64,000 bases of DNA from WQXF01 sp031552825 (GTDB lineage Bacteria > Bacillota > Clostridia > Christensenellales > Aristaeellaceae): contig JAVBMD010000004.1 in NCBI GenBank assembly GCA_031552825.1, positions 124,001 through 188,000 on the forward strand, read 5' to 3'. The notes beneath the pieces are model-generated. The model made no database searches and was not told where the DNA came from. It worked only from the letters and a program-made list of their open reading frames with translations. Below, piece by piece: positions 25,116 through 33,591 of this stretch (position 1 is its first letter; each line of letters begins with the position of its first letter). Position numbers and translations under genes: made by a program.

Positions 25116-26525
25116 ATGCGCATATTAACGCTGGAATCCAGCACATCCTCAGCGAAGGCGATGTTGTATTGCCTAGAGACCGGAAAAATCGAAAGCATTA
25201 CCGAGGCGTATTTGCCGGAATGCGCCGGTGAGGAAGGCCTGCGCCCCGACGTCGTGTTTGTGCAGACGGCGGCGGTGGGGAAGCGCCTGTGCGCGGGTCG
25301 GCCCGTCGATCTGATCGTTTTGTCCGGCGTTTGGCACAGCGTTTTTTTAACCGATAGGGCGATGAAGCCAATCACAAACGTCTATAGCTGGACGACCACC
25401 ATGGCGGCCGACGTTTGCGCCGCGAAGCGGCAGGACGCGGCCTACGCGCGCTGGTACTATCAAAAGACCGGGTGCATGGTCAATGCCACGTATCCTTCCT
25501 TTAAGCTGATGCAGTTAAAAAACTTAGGCTATCGGCTCAGCGATTGCATGATTTTCGGCCAAGGGAGTTACAACACCTACCGCCTTTGCGGCGAGCGGGT
25601 GGTTACCGACTGTATGGCTTCCGGCACGGGTCTACTCAATATCCATACCAAGCGGTACGATGAGGAGATCCTCGCCGATATTGGGATCACCCAAGAACAG
25701 CTCTGCGCCGTCGTCCCCTATCATCAAACCAGCCCGCTTACGCGGGCTGGCGCGGAGGCGTTGGGGCTGACGGCGGGGATTCCTGTGGTTGCGGCTTGTT
25801 CGGACGGCGGCTTGAATCAGGTGGGCATCGGCGCGCTGGGGGAGGGCATTCTTTCCTTTTCGGTGGGTACCAGCGCCGCCATTCGGCTTACAACCAACCG
25901 ACCCGTGCTGCCGGAGAACCCCAGTACATGGTGCTACCTCTCCCCGCTGAGTTGGATGAGCGGCGCGGCCACGGCAGGCGCGTGCAGCTGCACCTCTTGG
26001 TTCAAGGAGAACGTGGCCGACGCCAGCTATGAAGAGCTGGAGGCGATCTGCGCGCGATCCGGCACGACGCCGATCTTCCTGCCTTTTTTATTTGGGGAGC
26101 GTTGCCCGGGCTGGGATGAGAACCGACAGGGCGCGTTTGTGCAGCTAAAGCCGGAACATACCAAGTACGACATGTACCGCGCGGTAATGGAAGGCACGCT
26201 GTTTAACATCTACCATTGTTACAAAATATTAAGGAAGCTCAACGGCGATATCCATCCAAAGATTGTTCTCTCCGGCGGCATCGCGCGTTCCCGCCTATGG
26301 ATGCAGATTTGCGCCGATGTCTTTGGCAGCCCAATGGAGATTCCGGAAAACGAGCAGTCGTCGTTGCTTGGCGGGGTGATTCTGGGTCTGCTGTTATTGG
26401 GTAAAACAGAGATGATTCCCGGCTTTTTTGCCGGAAACCGTATCGTGCGGCCCGATATGCAGCGGCACGCGCTTTACCAAGAGAAGTTTGCGCAGTACCT
26501 GTACTGGTATGATAAGATGAAATGA
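25116..26525 (+). CDS. FGGY-family carbohydrate kinase, probably gluconokinase
   Basis: 469 residues. The N-terminal MRILTLESSTSSAKAMLY is the ATPase-fold phosphate 1 loop. FGGY-family features include GSYNTYRLCGE, ACSDGGLNQVGIGALGEGI, SFSVGTSAAIR (phosphate 2) and KIVLSGGIARSRLWMQICAD (adenosine motif). The sugar is not fixed by these motifs. The next gene is 6-phosphogluconate dehydrogenase, whose substrate is made by gluconokinase, so gluconate is the best guess. The ATG at 25116 follows AGGGGGG. It overlaps the following upstream leader by ATGA at 26522. Confidence 0.85.
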   Translation: MRILTLESSTSSAKAMLYCLETGKIESITEAYLPECAGEEGLRPDVVFVQTAAVGKRLCAGRPVDLIVLSGVWHSVFLTDRAMKPITNVYSWTTTMAADVCAAKRQDAAYARWYYQKTGCMVNATYPSFKLMQLKNLGYRLSDCMIFGQGSYNTYRLCGERVVTDCMASGTGLLNIHTKRYDEEILADIGITQEQLCAVVPYHQTSPLTRAGAEALGLTAGIPVVAACSDGGLNQVGIGALGEGILSFSVGTSAAIRLTTNRPVLPENPSTWCYLSPLSWMSGAATAGACSCTSWFKENVADASYEELEAICARSGTTPIFLPFLFGERCPGWDENRQGAFVQLKPEHTKYDMYRAVMEGTLFNIYHCYKILRKLNGDIHPKIVLSGGIARSRLWMQICADVFGSPMEIPENEQSSLLGGVILGLLLLGKTEMIPGFFAGNRIVRPDMQRHALYQEKFAQYLYWYDKMK

Positions 26526-26563
26526 TCGCCCGCATCAGGCGGGTGAGCGGAGGAGTGATTTCT

Positions 26564-27979
26564 GTGAAGAACACCTTGGGGCTGGTTGGCCTTGGCGTCA
26601 TGGGCAAAAGTTTGGCGCTGAATTTTTTGAGCAAAGGGCATCGCTTGAGCGTTTACAACCTTGAGCCGGAGGTCACCCGCGATTTTTTGCAGGCGCATGG
26701 GCAGGGATGCCTGACGGCTGCTTATTCGCTCAAGGAGCTTGTCGGCGGCCTAGACAAACCCCGCAAGGTGCTGCTGATGATTGTGGCGGGGAAACCGGTG
26801 GACGATGTGCTGGCGCAGCTGCTGGAGCATTTGGAACCCGGCGATATCGTGATAGACGGCGGAAATTCTAACTATCAGGATACCGACCGGAGGGTGGAAA
26901 AGGCGCAAGAGCGGGGGATCCGCCATGTGGGGATGGGTGTCTCCGGCGGGGAAGAAGGGGCGCTTAAGGGCCCCTGCTTGATGCCCGGCGGCAACCCGGC
27001 CGCGTGGCCGCACATCCAGCCCATCGTAGAATCCATCGCTGCCAAAATCGAAAATGATGTGCCTTGCTGCCGCTGGATCGGCGGCGGCGGCTCGGGTCAC
27101 TACGTCAAAATGGTACACAACGGAATCGAATACGGGGATTTGCAACTGATCTGCGAGGTCTATCACTTTATGCGCGATGGCATGCGGCTCTCGCATCGTG
27201 AAATGGCGGACATCTTTGGATCGTGGAATGCTGGCGCGCTGGGCAGTTATTTAATTGAAATAACCGCCGATATCTTGGCGCGCGCGGAGCAGGGCGAGCC
27301 ATTGGTAGCAAAGATTTTGGATGCGGCGGGGCAAAAAGGCACCGGCAAGTGGACGGTGATCGAAGCGCTGGAGCGGGGGACGCCGCTAACGCTGATTGCC
27401 GAATCGGTAATGGCGCGCAGCCTTGCCGCCGCAAAGGAGGAGCGCGTGGCGGCATCTGCGCTGCTGGGCGGGCCGGATTCTGCGATGCGCGGATACGATA
27501 AGCAAGCGACGCTCAAGATGCTGCACGGCGCGCTCTACGCCAGCAAGATTATTTCGTATGCGCAGGGCTATGCGCTGCTGGCGGAGGCCTCGCGGGCATT
27601 TGGCTGGGCGCTGGATCTTGGAACCATCGCGCTGCTGTGGCGCGGCGGTTGCATTATCCGCAGCGTGTTCCTAGAGAAGATCAGCGAAGCGTATGGTAAC
27701 AAACCGGGATTGCCCAACCTGATGCTCGATCCCTATTTTCACGCGGCGATCGAGGAGGCGCAACCGGGTTGGCGGCAGATATGCTGCCAGGCGATGCTGC
27801 ACGGCATGCCAATGCCCGCATTGTACGCCGCGCTGTCTTATTACGACGGCTATCGCTGCGCGAATCTACCGGCCAATTTGTTACAGGCACAGCGCGATTA
27901 CTTTGGCGCGCACCGGTACGAACGCATCGATGCCCCGCGCGGGCAATTCTTCCACACGGAATGGCTGCGGGAGGAATAG
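26564..27979 (+). CDS. gnd: 6-phosphogluconate dehydrogenase, decarboxylating
   Basis: 471 residues, the normal length. Oxidises 6-phosphogluconate to ribulose 5-phosphate with release of CO2 and formation of NADPH. LVGLGVMGKSLALNFLSKGH is the nucleotide-binding loop; GMGVSGGEEGALKGP and MVHNGIEYGDLQLICE hold the substrate site (Lys in GGGSGHYVKMVHNG, Glu in NGIEY). GTG at 26564 with GGAGGAG is preferred; an ATG at 26522 would add 14 unmatched residues but would overlap the kinase stop. It completes a gluconate-to-pentose pathway with the kinase. Confidence 0.95.
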   Translation: MKNTLGLVGLGVMGKSLALNFLSKGHRLSVYNLEPEVTRDFLQAHGQGCLTAAYSLKELVGGLDKPRKVLLMIVAGKPVDDVLAQLLEHLEPGDIVIDGGNSNYQDTDRRVEKAQERGIRHVGMGVSGGEEGALKGPCLMPGGNPAAWPHIQPIVESIAAKIENDVPCCRWIGGGGSGHYVKMVHNGIEYGDLQLICEVYHFMRDGMRLSHREMADIFGSWNAGALGSYLIEITADILARAEQGEPLVAKILDAAGQKGTGKWTVIEALERGTPLTLIAESVMARSLAAAKEERVAASALLGGPDSAMRGYDKQATLKMLHGALYASKIISYAQGYALLAEASRAFGWALDLGTIALLWRGGCIIRSVFLEKISEAYGNKPGLPNLMLDPYFHAAIEEAQPGWRQICCQAMLHGMPMPALYAALSYYDGYRCANLPANLLQAQRDYFGAHRYERIDAPRGQFFHTEWLREE

Positions 27980-28036
27980 CTGTTTGTTTGTCGTCAAAGA
28001 CGCTTGCCGGGCAGGCGCAGGTACGGGAGCGCTTAT

Positions 28037-28065
28037 TTGACACCCATGTGTGGCCGTGCTAGAAT
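28037..28065 (+). promoter_or_regulatory. Promoter of the metal ABC operon
   Basis: TTGACA (28037-28042), 17-bp spacer, TAGAAT (28060-28065), about 47 bp before the small protein start. No clear Zur or Fur box was recognised here. Confidence 0.8.
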
Positions 28066-28111
28066 GTGGTCGTGCAAATAACCGGGTTGCCGGGGGAAAG
28101 GGGTGCGCCGC

Positions 28112-28417
28112 ATGCAAAAAAACCGATCGCTGAGACGGTCGTTTGTCTTAACGCTCTGCGTTTTGTTTGTGGCGTCGACGCTCCTGATATCGGTGCTCGC
28201 GGCTGCTCATATCGGGCATCACCATCTTCCGGATCGCCAATGCACGGCTTGTTTACAGATCTCTTGCGCCCAGTCGCTCCTAAAGCAGCTAGGGTTCCTC
28301 TTGGCGTTGGCGGGCGTTACGCTTGCGATATATGGCGTTCTGTGTGTCTTTCGCTTGGCGGCTGAAGGCGCGCAGGTCGGCAGCTTGGTTTCCCGTAAAG
28401 TGCGAATGAACAATTGA
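28112..28417 (+). CDS. Small exported or membrane His/Cys-rich protein of the metal transport operon
   Basis: 101 residues. A hydrophobic N-terminal segment (about 12-32, VLTLCVLFVASTLLISVLAA) is followed by HIGHHHLPDRQCTACLQISC, which offers four His and three Cys as metal ligands. A second hydrophobic segment (about 58-80) follows. Position before a zinc/manganese ABC transporter suggests metal capture or sensing at the membrane. The family name is unknown to me. ATG 28112 is preferred (AAAGGGG 8 nt upstream); a GTG at 28103 is in frame. Confidence 0.7.
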   Translation: MQKNRSLRRSFVLTLCVLFVASTLLISVLAAAHIGHHHLPDRQCTACLQISCAQSLLKQLGFLLALAGVTLAIYGVLCVFRLAAEGAQVGSLVSRKVRMNN

Positions 28418-28436
28418 GATAGGCCCCTCGTTTGTG

Positions 28437-28481
28437 GGAAGCGCCATGCGCAGTAGCGCATAGCGTCTTCCTCGTGTTTTT
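28437..28481 (+). terminator. Attenuator-like hairpin before the metal-binding protein gene
   Basis: GGAAGCG...GCGC-AGTA-GCGC...CGTCTTCC (28437-28471) forms a long stem with small bulges, followed by a T run (28476-28480). It can separate expression of the small protein from the ABC genes. Just after it, TTTTTGT-AC-ACAAAAA (28476-28491) is a perfect dyad in front of the start region. Confidence 0.6.
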
Positions 28482-28512
28482 GTACACAAAAAAACGATGG
28501 AGGTCTATTTTT

Positions 28513-29460
28513 GTGCGTAAAAAAATTGTGTTAGGGCTTGTTTTGATCCTCATTTGCACGATGCATATGTCAGGCTCGGTGCTAGCGGGTACGGCGGAGC
28601 GTGGCATTCAGGTGGTTTCTACCGTGTTTCCCGGCTATGATTTTGCGCGCCGGATCGCCGGCGACCGGGCGCGGGTGAGCATGCTGTTGCCGCCCGGCTC
28701 GGAAAGCCATTCGTACGAGCCAACGCCCCAAGATATCATCAAGATCCAAAGCTGTGACGTGTTCATTTACGTGGGCGGCGAGGGTGACGAGTGGGCGAAG
28801 CGGGTGCTGTCGTCTATGGATACCAGCCAAATGCGCATCGTTGCGATGCTCGAGTGCGTGGATGCGGTCGAGGAAGAGCACGTGGAGGGTATGGAGAGCG
28901 ACGAGCACGCTGATGAAGAGGAGCACGAGCATGCGTATGACGAGCATGTTTGGACCGCGCCCAAGAACGTCAAGCAAATCGTAGCGCGGTTGGCGGCGGT
29001 GCTGGCGGAAGCGGACCCGGACAACGCGGCCGCGTATCAGCAAAACGCAACCGACTATCAAGGCGAATTGGATGCGCTGGACGCTGCGCTTCAAGCGGTG
29101 GCGGACAAGGCGGTGCGTAAAACACTGGTGTTCGGCGATCGGTTTCCCTTCCGCTACCTCGCCGACGCATATGGGCTCGACTATTTCGCGGCATTTCCGG
29201 GCTGTTCCACAGAGAGTGAGCCGAGCGCGAAAACCGTCGCCTTTTTGATCGACAAGGTACGGGATGAGGAGATTCCCGTCGTGTTCCACATTGAAATGTC
29301 CAACATGAAAATGGCCGACGCGATTTGTGAGGCAACCGGGGCGAAGAAGCTTCTGCTGCACGCGTGCCACAACATTTCAAAGCGTGATTTTGAGGAGGGC
29401 ATGACCTACTTGACGCTGATGCATCGCAACGTGGAAGCGTTGAAGGAGGCGTTGTGGTAA
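28513..29460 (+). CDS. znuA: Zinc/manganese ABC transporter solute-binding protein
   Basis: 315 residues. Signal peptide about 1-27 (VRKKIVLGLVLILICTMHMS region, ending LAG), no lipobox. Metal-binding family features: STVFPGYDFARRIAGDRARV, PPGSESHSYEPTPQDI (first His), a His/Glu/Asp-rich loop with EHADEEEHEHAYDEHVW typical of zinc members, FGDRFPFRYLADAYGLDYF, and HIEMSNMKMADAICEATGAK. GTG at 28513 has GGAGG 9 nt upstream. The acidic His loop favours zinc over manganese. Confidence 0.92.
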   Translation: MRKKIVLGLVLILICTMHMSGSVLAGTAERGIQVVSTVFPGYDFARRIAGDRARVSMLLPPGSESHSYEPTPQDIIKIQSCDVFIYVGGEGDEWAKRVLSSMDTSQMRIVAMLECVDAVEEEHVEGMESDEHADEEEHEHAYDEHVWTAPKNVKQIVARLAAVLAEADPDNAAAYQQNATDYQGELDALDAALQAVADKAVRKTLVFGDRFPFRYLADAYGLDYFAAFPGCSTESEPSAKTVAFLIDKVRDEEIPVVFHIEMSNMKMADAICEATGAKKLLLHACHNISKRDFEEGMTYLTLMHRNVEALKEALW

Positions 29461-30167
29461 TGCCGCTGATTCAGTGCTTTGACGCCGCGTTTGCGTACGA
29501 AGGCCACCCTGCGATAAGCAAGCTAAACTTTACCGTGAACAAGGGCGATTACCTGTGCGTGGTGGGTGAAAACGGATCGGGTAAAAGCACGCTGATGAAA
29601 GGTCTGCTGCGCCTGAAAGCACCGGTTGCGGGCCGGGTGGAGTTGGGAGAAAACCTCAGACCCAACGAGATCGGCTATCTGCCGCAACAAACCGCGGCGC
29701 AAAAGGACTTTCCCGCCAGTGTATACGAGGTGGTGCTCTCGGGTCGGTTGGCGCGGCGGGGTATGCTGCCGTTTTATGCACGGGCAGACGAATCGGCGGC
29801 GTCGGAAAACCTAGAGCGCTTGGGCATCGCCGCGCTGCGCAACTGCTGCTACCGGGAGCTATCCGGCGGCCAGCAGCAGCGGGTATTGCTGGCAAGGGCG
29901 CTCTGCGCCACGCAGAAGGTGCTACTCTTGGATGAACCGGTGGCCGGGCTGGATCCATTGGTTACGCAGGAGCTTTATCGGCTCATCAACGAGATCAACA
30001 AAGCGCTGGGCATCACCGTCATCATGGTGTCCCACGACATCGAAAGCGCGGTGCGGTACGCCGACCACATCCTGCATCTTCAGGGCGAGCAGGTATTCTT
30101 TGGCACCACCGCCGAGTATCTGCGGAGCGCGGCCGGCCAGTCCTTCACAGGAGGTGCGCGGGAATGA
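29460..30167 (+). CDS. znuC: Zinc/manganese ABC transporter ATP-binding protein
   Basis: 235 residues. Walker A GENGSGKSTLMKGLL, Q-loop GYLPQQT, signature LSGGQQQRVLLARAL, Walker B VLLLDEPVAGLD and switch His in MVSHDIE. ATG at 29460 overlaps the upstream TAA; an in-frame GTG at 29454 sits closer to AAGGAGG and is possible. Energises the ZnuB permease. Confidence 0.94.
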   Translation: MPLIQCFDAAFAYEGHPAISKLNFTVNKGDYLCVVGENGSGKSTLMKGLLRLKAPVAGRVELGENLRPNEIGYLPQQTAAQKDFPASVYEVVLSGRLARRGMLPFYARADESAASENLERLGIAALRNCCYRELSGGQQQRVLLARALCATQKVLLLDEPVAGLDPLVTQELYRLINEINKALGITVIMVSHDIESAVRYADHILHLQGEQVFFGTTAEYLRSAAGQSFTGGARE

Positions 30168-30994
30168 TCCGGACATTGATGGAGATGTTTTCCTATGCGT
30201 TTCTGGTTCGGGCGGTAATCGTGGGTCTCTTGGTTTCGCTTTGCGCGGCGCTACTGGGCGTTAGCCTCGTGCTCAAGCGCTATGCGATGATCGGCGATGG
30301 ACTTTCCCACGTGGGATTTGGTACGCTGGCCATCGCCACCGCTATGCAGGCCGCGCCGCTGCTGGTGTCCATTCCGGTGGTGGTGCTGGCGGCGTTTCTG
30401 CTGCTGCGCATTAGCGAAAATAGCATGATCAAAGGGGATGCCGCCATCGCGCTCATTTCCAAGGCATCATTGGCCATCGGCGTGGTGGTGATTTCGCTGA
30501 CGACCGGCATGAATACCGATGTGTGCAACTACATGTTCGGCAGTATTCTGGCGATGAACAAAGACGATGTCGCGCTGAGCATCGCGTTGTGCGCCGTGGT
30601 TCTGGCGCTCTTCGTGCTGTGCTACCACAAGATTTTTGCCGTCACTTTTGACGAAACCTTTGCCCAGGCAACGGGTACCCGTACCGGCCTTTACAACATG
30701 CTGATTGCCTTTTTGACCGCGATCACCATCGTGCTGGGCATGCGGATGATGGGGGCGCTGCTGATCTCCAGCCTGGTGATCTTTCCGGCGCTGACATCCA
30801 TGCGGGTTTGCAAACGGTTTCAGAGCGTGACCATTTGTTCGGCGGCGGTGTCGTTGGCGTGCTTTTTCTTGGGCGTGGTCGGGTCGTATCTGTACGCCAT
30901 TCCTACCGGTGCAAGCGTGGTGCTGGTGAATGTTCTGGCATTCGGGCTATTCTGGTTGATTCACTTGTTGCGTGGAAGGGAGAGAATGATTTGA
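30164..30994 (+). CDS. znuB: Zinc/manganese ABC transporter permease
   Basis: 276 residues, about 8 hydrophobic segments, ABC-3 family. LGVSLVLKRYAMIGDGLSHVGFG and GMRMMGALLISSLVIFPALT are characteristic. ATGA overlap with znuC. Followed by an overlapping small gene. Confidence 0.94.
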   Translation: MIRTLMEMFSYAFLVRAVIVGLLVSLCAALLGVSLVLKRYAMIGDGLSHVGFGTLAIATAMQAAPLLVSIPVVVLAAFLLLRISENSMIKGDAAIALISKASLAIGVVVISLTTGMNTDVCNYMFGSILAMNKDDVALSIALCAVVLALFVLCYHKIFAVTFDETFAQATGTRTGLYNMLIAFLTAITIVLGMRMMGALLISSLVIFPALTSMRVCKRFQSVTICSAAVSLACFFLGVVGSYLYAIPTGASVVLVNVLAFGLFWLIHLLRGRERMI

Positions 30995-31470
30995 AACGTT
31001 TTTTGTTTATTGTGCTCACTGTGCTGATGGTAGGTGGTGGCGTCGCGCTAGCGGTTGGCGCTGCCGCGCCAGACCCCCAATCCGCTGACGATCTATCCGC
31101 CTATGAGGGCAAGGAAATAGTGGAAATCCGTGAAAAGATGTTTTTGGGGCAAATCAACGACATTTTCATGAACACCGACGATTATATCGGCAAGGTTATC
31201 AAGCTGCAGGGCATGTTTGACGAAATGAAGAACGAAGAAAACGGTGTAACTTACTATTTTGTGTACCGCAATAGCCCCGGCTGTTGCGGCGCGGACGGCA
31301 GAGCCGCCTTTGAGTTTGTTTGGGATCAGCCGCAGCCAACGGTGAACGATTGGATTGAGGTGACGGGCGTGCTGGAATACTACGATGAAAACGGCGTGCA
31401 GTATATGCATCTGACAAACGTTTCATTGCAGGTGTTAGCGGAACGCGGGCAGGAGTTCGTGACGCAATAG
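30991..31470 (+). CDS. Exported OB-fold-like protein similar to the C-terminal part of the YcgQ (TIGR03943) family
   Basis: 159 residues. TTG at 30991 overlaps the znuB stop, with AAGGGAGAG upstream. A signal segment (KRFLFIVLTVLMVGGGVALA) is followed by NTDDYIGKVIKLQGMF, SPGCCGADGRAAFEFVW and NDWIEVTGVLEYY. The Gly-Lys, CCxAD and VEVTG pattern matches the C-terminal domain of YcgQ-like proteins, which occur near zinc transport genes and are linked to metal handling. The membrane part of YcgQ is absent. The role is inferred from operon position and this resemblance. Confidence 0.75.
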   Translation: MKRFLFIVLTVLMVGGGVALAVGAAAPDPQSADDLSAYEGKEIVEIREKMFLGQINDIFMNTDDYIGKVIKLQGMFDEMKNEENGVTYYFVYRNSPGCCGADGRAAFEFVWDQPQPTVNDWIEVTGVLEYYDENGVQYMHLTNVSLQVLAERGQEFVTQ

Positions 31471-31516
31471 CGGGAGAGCTTTGTAACATACGGGCGAGCA
31501 CGAAAAATGCGATCAC

Positions 31517-31564
31517 ACACGAAAAAAGCCATGAAACGTTAGCATTTCATGGCTTTTTTCGTGT
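31517..31564. terminator. Bidirectional terminator between metal operon and V-ATPase operon
   Basis: ACACGAAAAAAGCCATGAAA (31517-31536) pairs exactly with TTTCATGGCTTTTTTCGTGT (31545-31564). U runs occur on both strands, so it ends both converging transcripts. Confidence 0.92.
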
Positions 31565-31571
31565 AATGCAT

Positions 31572-32207
31572 TTATCCTCTAGCCGCCAGCATGTCCTTCA
31601 CCTTCATGAGCCGCGTGCGGGAACCGCGCTCATTTTCCTCGAGCTTCATCGCAATGCTGCGGATGTTCTGCTCCAAGTCCGGGATCATGACGTATTCCAG
31701 CGCGTTTACCCGGCGGCGCGCCTTCTCGATCTCGATGGCCAGCAAATTGCAGGTTTTTTCGATCTGCGCCAATTGGATCATCAGGGGAAGGGTCTTTGCC
31801 ATGGTGGCGATCGCGCCGTCCAACTGCGCCGAGGTGGACGCTAGGCCGTAAGGCAGAACCGTCTCGCCCATGCTTTGCTCGTCGATGGCGATGCGGGGAA
31901 CCTTGACGGACATGATGTTGTCATAGCCCAAGAGCAGCTTGGCTTGACGCGCGGGATAAAGCACCGCTTCCTCCAAGGCCTCAGGCTCCATAACGGCGCG
32001 CGCCAAGGCGAATTCGCGCAACGCGAAGGTCAATTCCTCTTCCATCTGCATGCGTAAATCGCGGTTCTCGCGAACCAGCGCGATGAAACGGCGCACCATC
32101 TCATCCCGCTTGTCCTTGAGCAGCTTATGCCCGCGCTTGGCCGTCACCAGCCGCTTTTTCAGCCGGGTTAGCTCCATGCGCGTTGGGTTCACCTGTGCAA
32201 GCGGCAT
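31572..32207 (-). CDS. ntpD: V-type ATPase subunit D (central shaft)
   Basis: 211 residues, long coiled coil that turns inside the A3B3 ring. Starts MPLAQVNPTRMELTRLKKRL, a family signature, and ends in ERGSRTRLMKVKDMLAARG. Start overlaps the end of ntpB. Last gene of the operon. Confidence 0.94.
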   Translation of the reverse strand: MPLAQVNPTRMELTRLKKRLVTAKRGHKLLKDKRDEMVRRFIALVRENRDLRMQMEEELTFALREFALARAVMEPEALEEAVLYPARQAKLLLGYDNIMSVKVPRIAIDEQSMGETVLPYGLASTSAQLDGAIATMAKTLPLMIQLAQIEKTCNLLAIEIEKARRRVNALEYVMIPDLEQNIRSIAMKLEENERGSRTRLMKVKDMLAARG

Positions 32208-33589
32208 TATGCATCCCCCTCACTGGGCAGGTAATGGTCAAGCATTTCGTCGCGTATGCGCTTGAGCTCGTTGCGCGGCAGGATGGACAGGAGCCTCCAT
32301 CCGAGCGCCAAGGTCTCTTCGATATTTCGATTCTTCTCATAGCCCTGGGCCACGTATTCCCGCTCAAACGCATCGGCGAACGCAGCGTATTTTTTGTCCA
32401 CGTCGGTCAGCGCCGCGTCGCCCAAGATGACGGCCAGTTCCTTGGCATCCTTGCCGCGAGAGTAGGCCGCGAACAGCTGGTTCATGGTCGGTGCGTGATC
32501 CTCGCGCGTTTTTCCCTTGCCGATGCCCTTGTCCTTCAGGCGGGAAAGGGAGGGCAAAACGTCGATGGGCGGCTGGACGCCCTTGCGGTACAAATCGCGG
32601 CTTAGGATAATCTGGCCCTCGGTGATGTAACCCGTCAAATCGGGGATCGGGTGCGTCTTATCGTCCTCCGGCATGGAGAGGATGGGGATCTGCGTAATGG
32701 AACCGGGCTTGCCGATCACGCGCCCCGCACGCTCGTACATCGAGGCCAAGTCGGTATACAGATAGCCCGGGTAGCCGCGGCGGCCCGGCACTTCCTTGCG
32801 CGCGGCGGAAACTTCGCGGAGCGCGTCCGCGTAGTTGGTGATATCGGTCATGATGACCAGCACGTGCATGCCCTTTTCGTAGGCCAAGTACTCCGCAGCG
32901 GTCAGCGCCATGCGCGGGGTGGCAATGCGCTCGATGGCGGGATCGTTGGCAAGGTTCATGAACAGCACCGCGCGCTCAATGGCGCCCGTGCGGCGGAAGT
33001 CGCTGATAAAGTAATCGGCTTCTTCAAAGGTGATGCCCACGGCGGCAAATACCACGGCGAAGGGCGTGTCGGTGCCTAGCACTCGCGCCTGCCGGGCGAT
33101 CTGCGTCGCGAGCTGCGCGTGGGGCAAACCGGATCCCGAAAAGACCGGCAGCTTTTGTCCGCGCACGAGCGTGTTGAGGCCGTCAATGGCCGAAATACCG
33201 GTCTGGATAAACTCGGAGGGATAGTCGCGGGCGGCGGGATTCAGCGGCTCGCCGTTGATGTCCAAGCGCTTTTCCGCGATCAGCTCCGGCCCGCCATCCT
33301 TCGGACGCCCGAGACCGTCGAACACGCGCCCCAAGATGTCCTCCGACACGGCGAGCTCGATGCTCCGGCCCAGAAAGCGCGCCTTCGCATCGTCGATCTT
33401 TAATCCGTTGGAGCTTTCGAAAAGCTGGACAAGCGCTTTGTCGCCGTTGACTTCCAGCACCTTGCCGCTGCGCACTTCGCCGCTGGCCTGCTCAATTTCC
33501 ACCAGTTCATTGTAGGCGACGCCTTCTACGCCTTCCACCAGCATCAGCGGTCCCACAACTTCTTTAATCGTTCGATATTCTTTGAACAT
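32207..33589 (-). CDS. ntpB: V-type ATPase subunit B
   Basis: 460 residues, the regulatory nucleotide-binding subunit. GSGLPHAQLATQIARQA replaces the catalytic P-loop, as expected for B. TDITNYADALREVSAARKEVPGRRG (read in two parts, TDITNYADALREVSAARKEV and PGRRGYPGYLYTDLA) is strongly conserved. It follows ntpA after 2 bp. Confidence 0.97.
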   Translation of the reverse strand: MFKEYRTIKEVVGPLMLVEGVEGVAYNELVEIEQASGEVRSGKVLEVNGDKALVQLFESSNGLKIDDAKARFLGRSIELAVSEDILGRVFDGLGRPKDGGPELIAEKRLDINGEPLNPAARDYPSEFIQTGISAIDGLNTLVRGQKLPVFSGSGLPHAQLATQIARQARVLGTDTPFAVVFAAVGITFEEADYFISDFRRTGAIERAVLFMNLANDPAIERIATPRMALTAAEYLAYEKGMHVLVIMTDITNYADALREVSAARKEVPGRRGYPGYLYTDLASMYERAGRVIGKPGSITQIPILSMPEDDKTHPIPDLTGYITEGQIILSRDLYRKGVQPPIDVLPSLSRLKDKGIGKGKTREDHAPTMNQLFAAYSRGKDAKELAVILGDAALTDVDKKYAAFADAFEREYVAQGYEKNRNIEETLALGWRLLSILPRNELKRIRDEMLDHYLPSEGDA

Positions 33590-33591
33590 CC

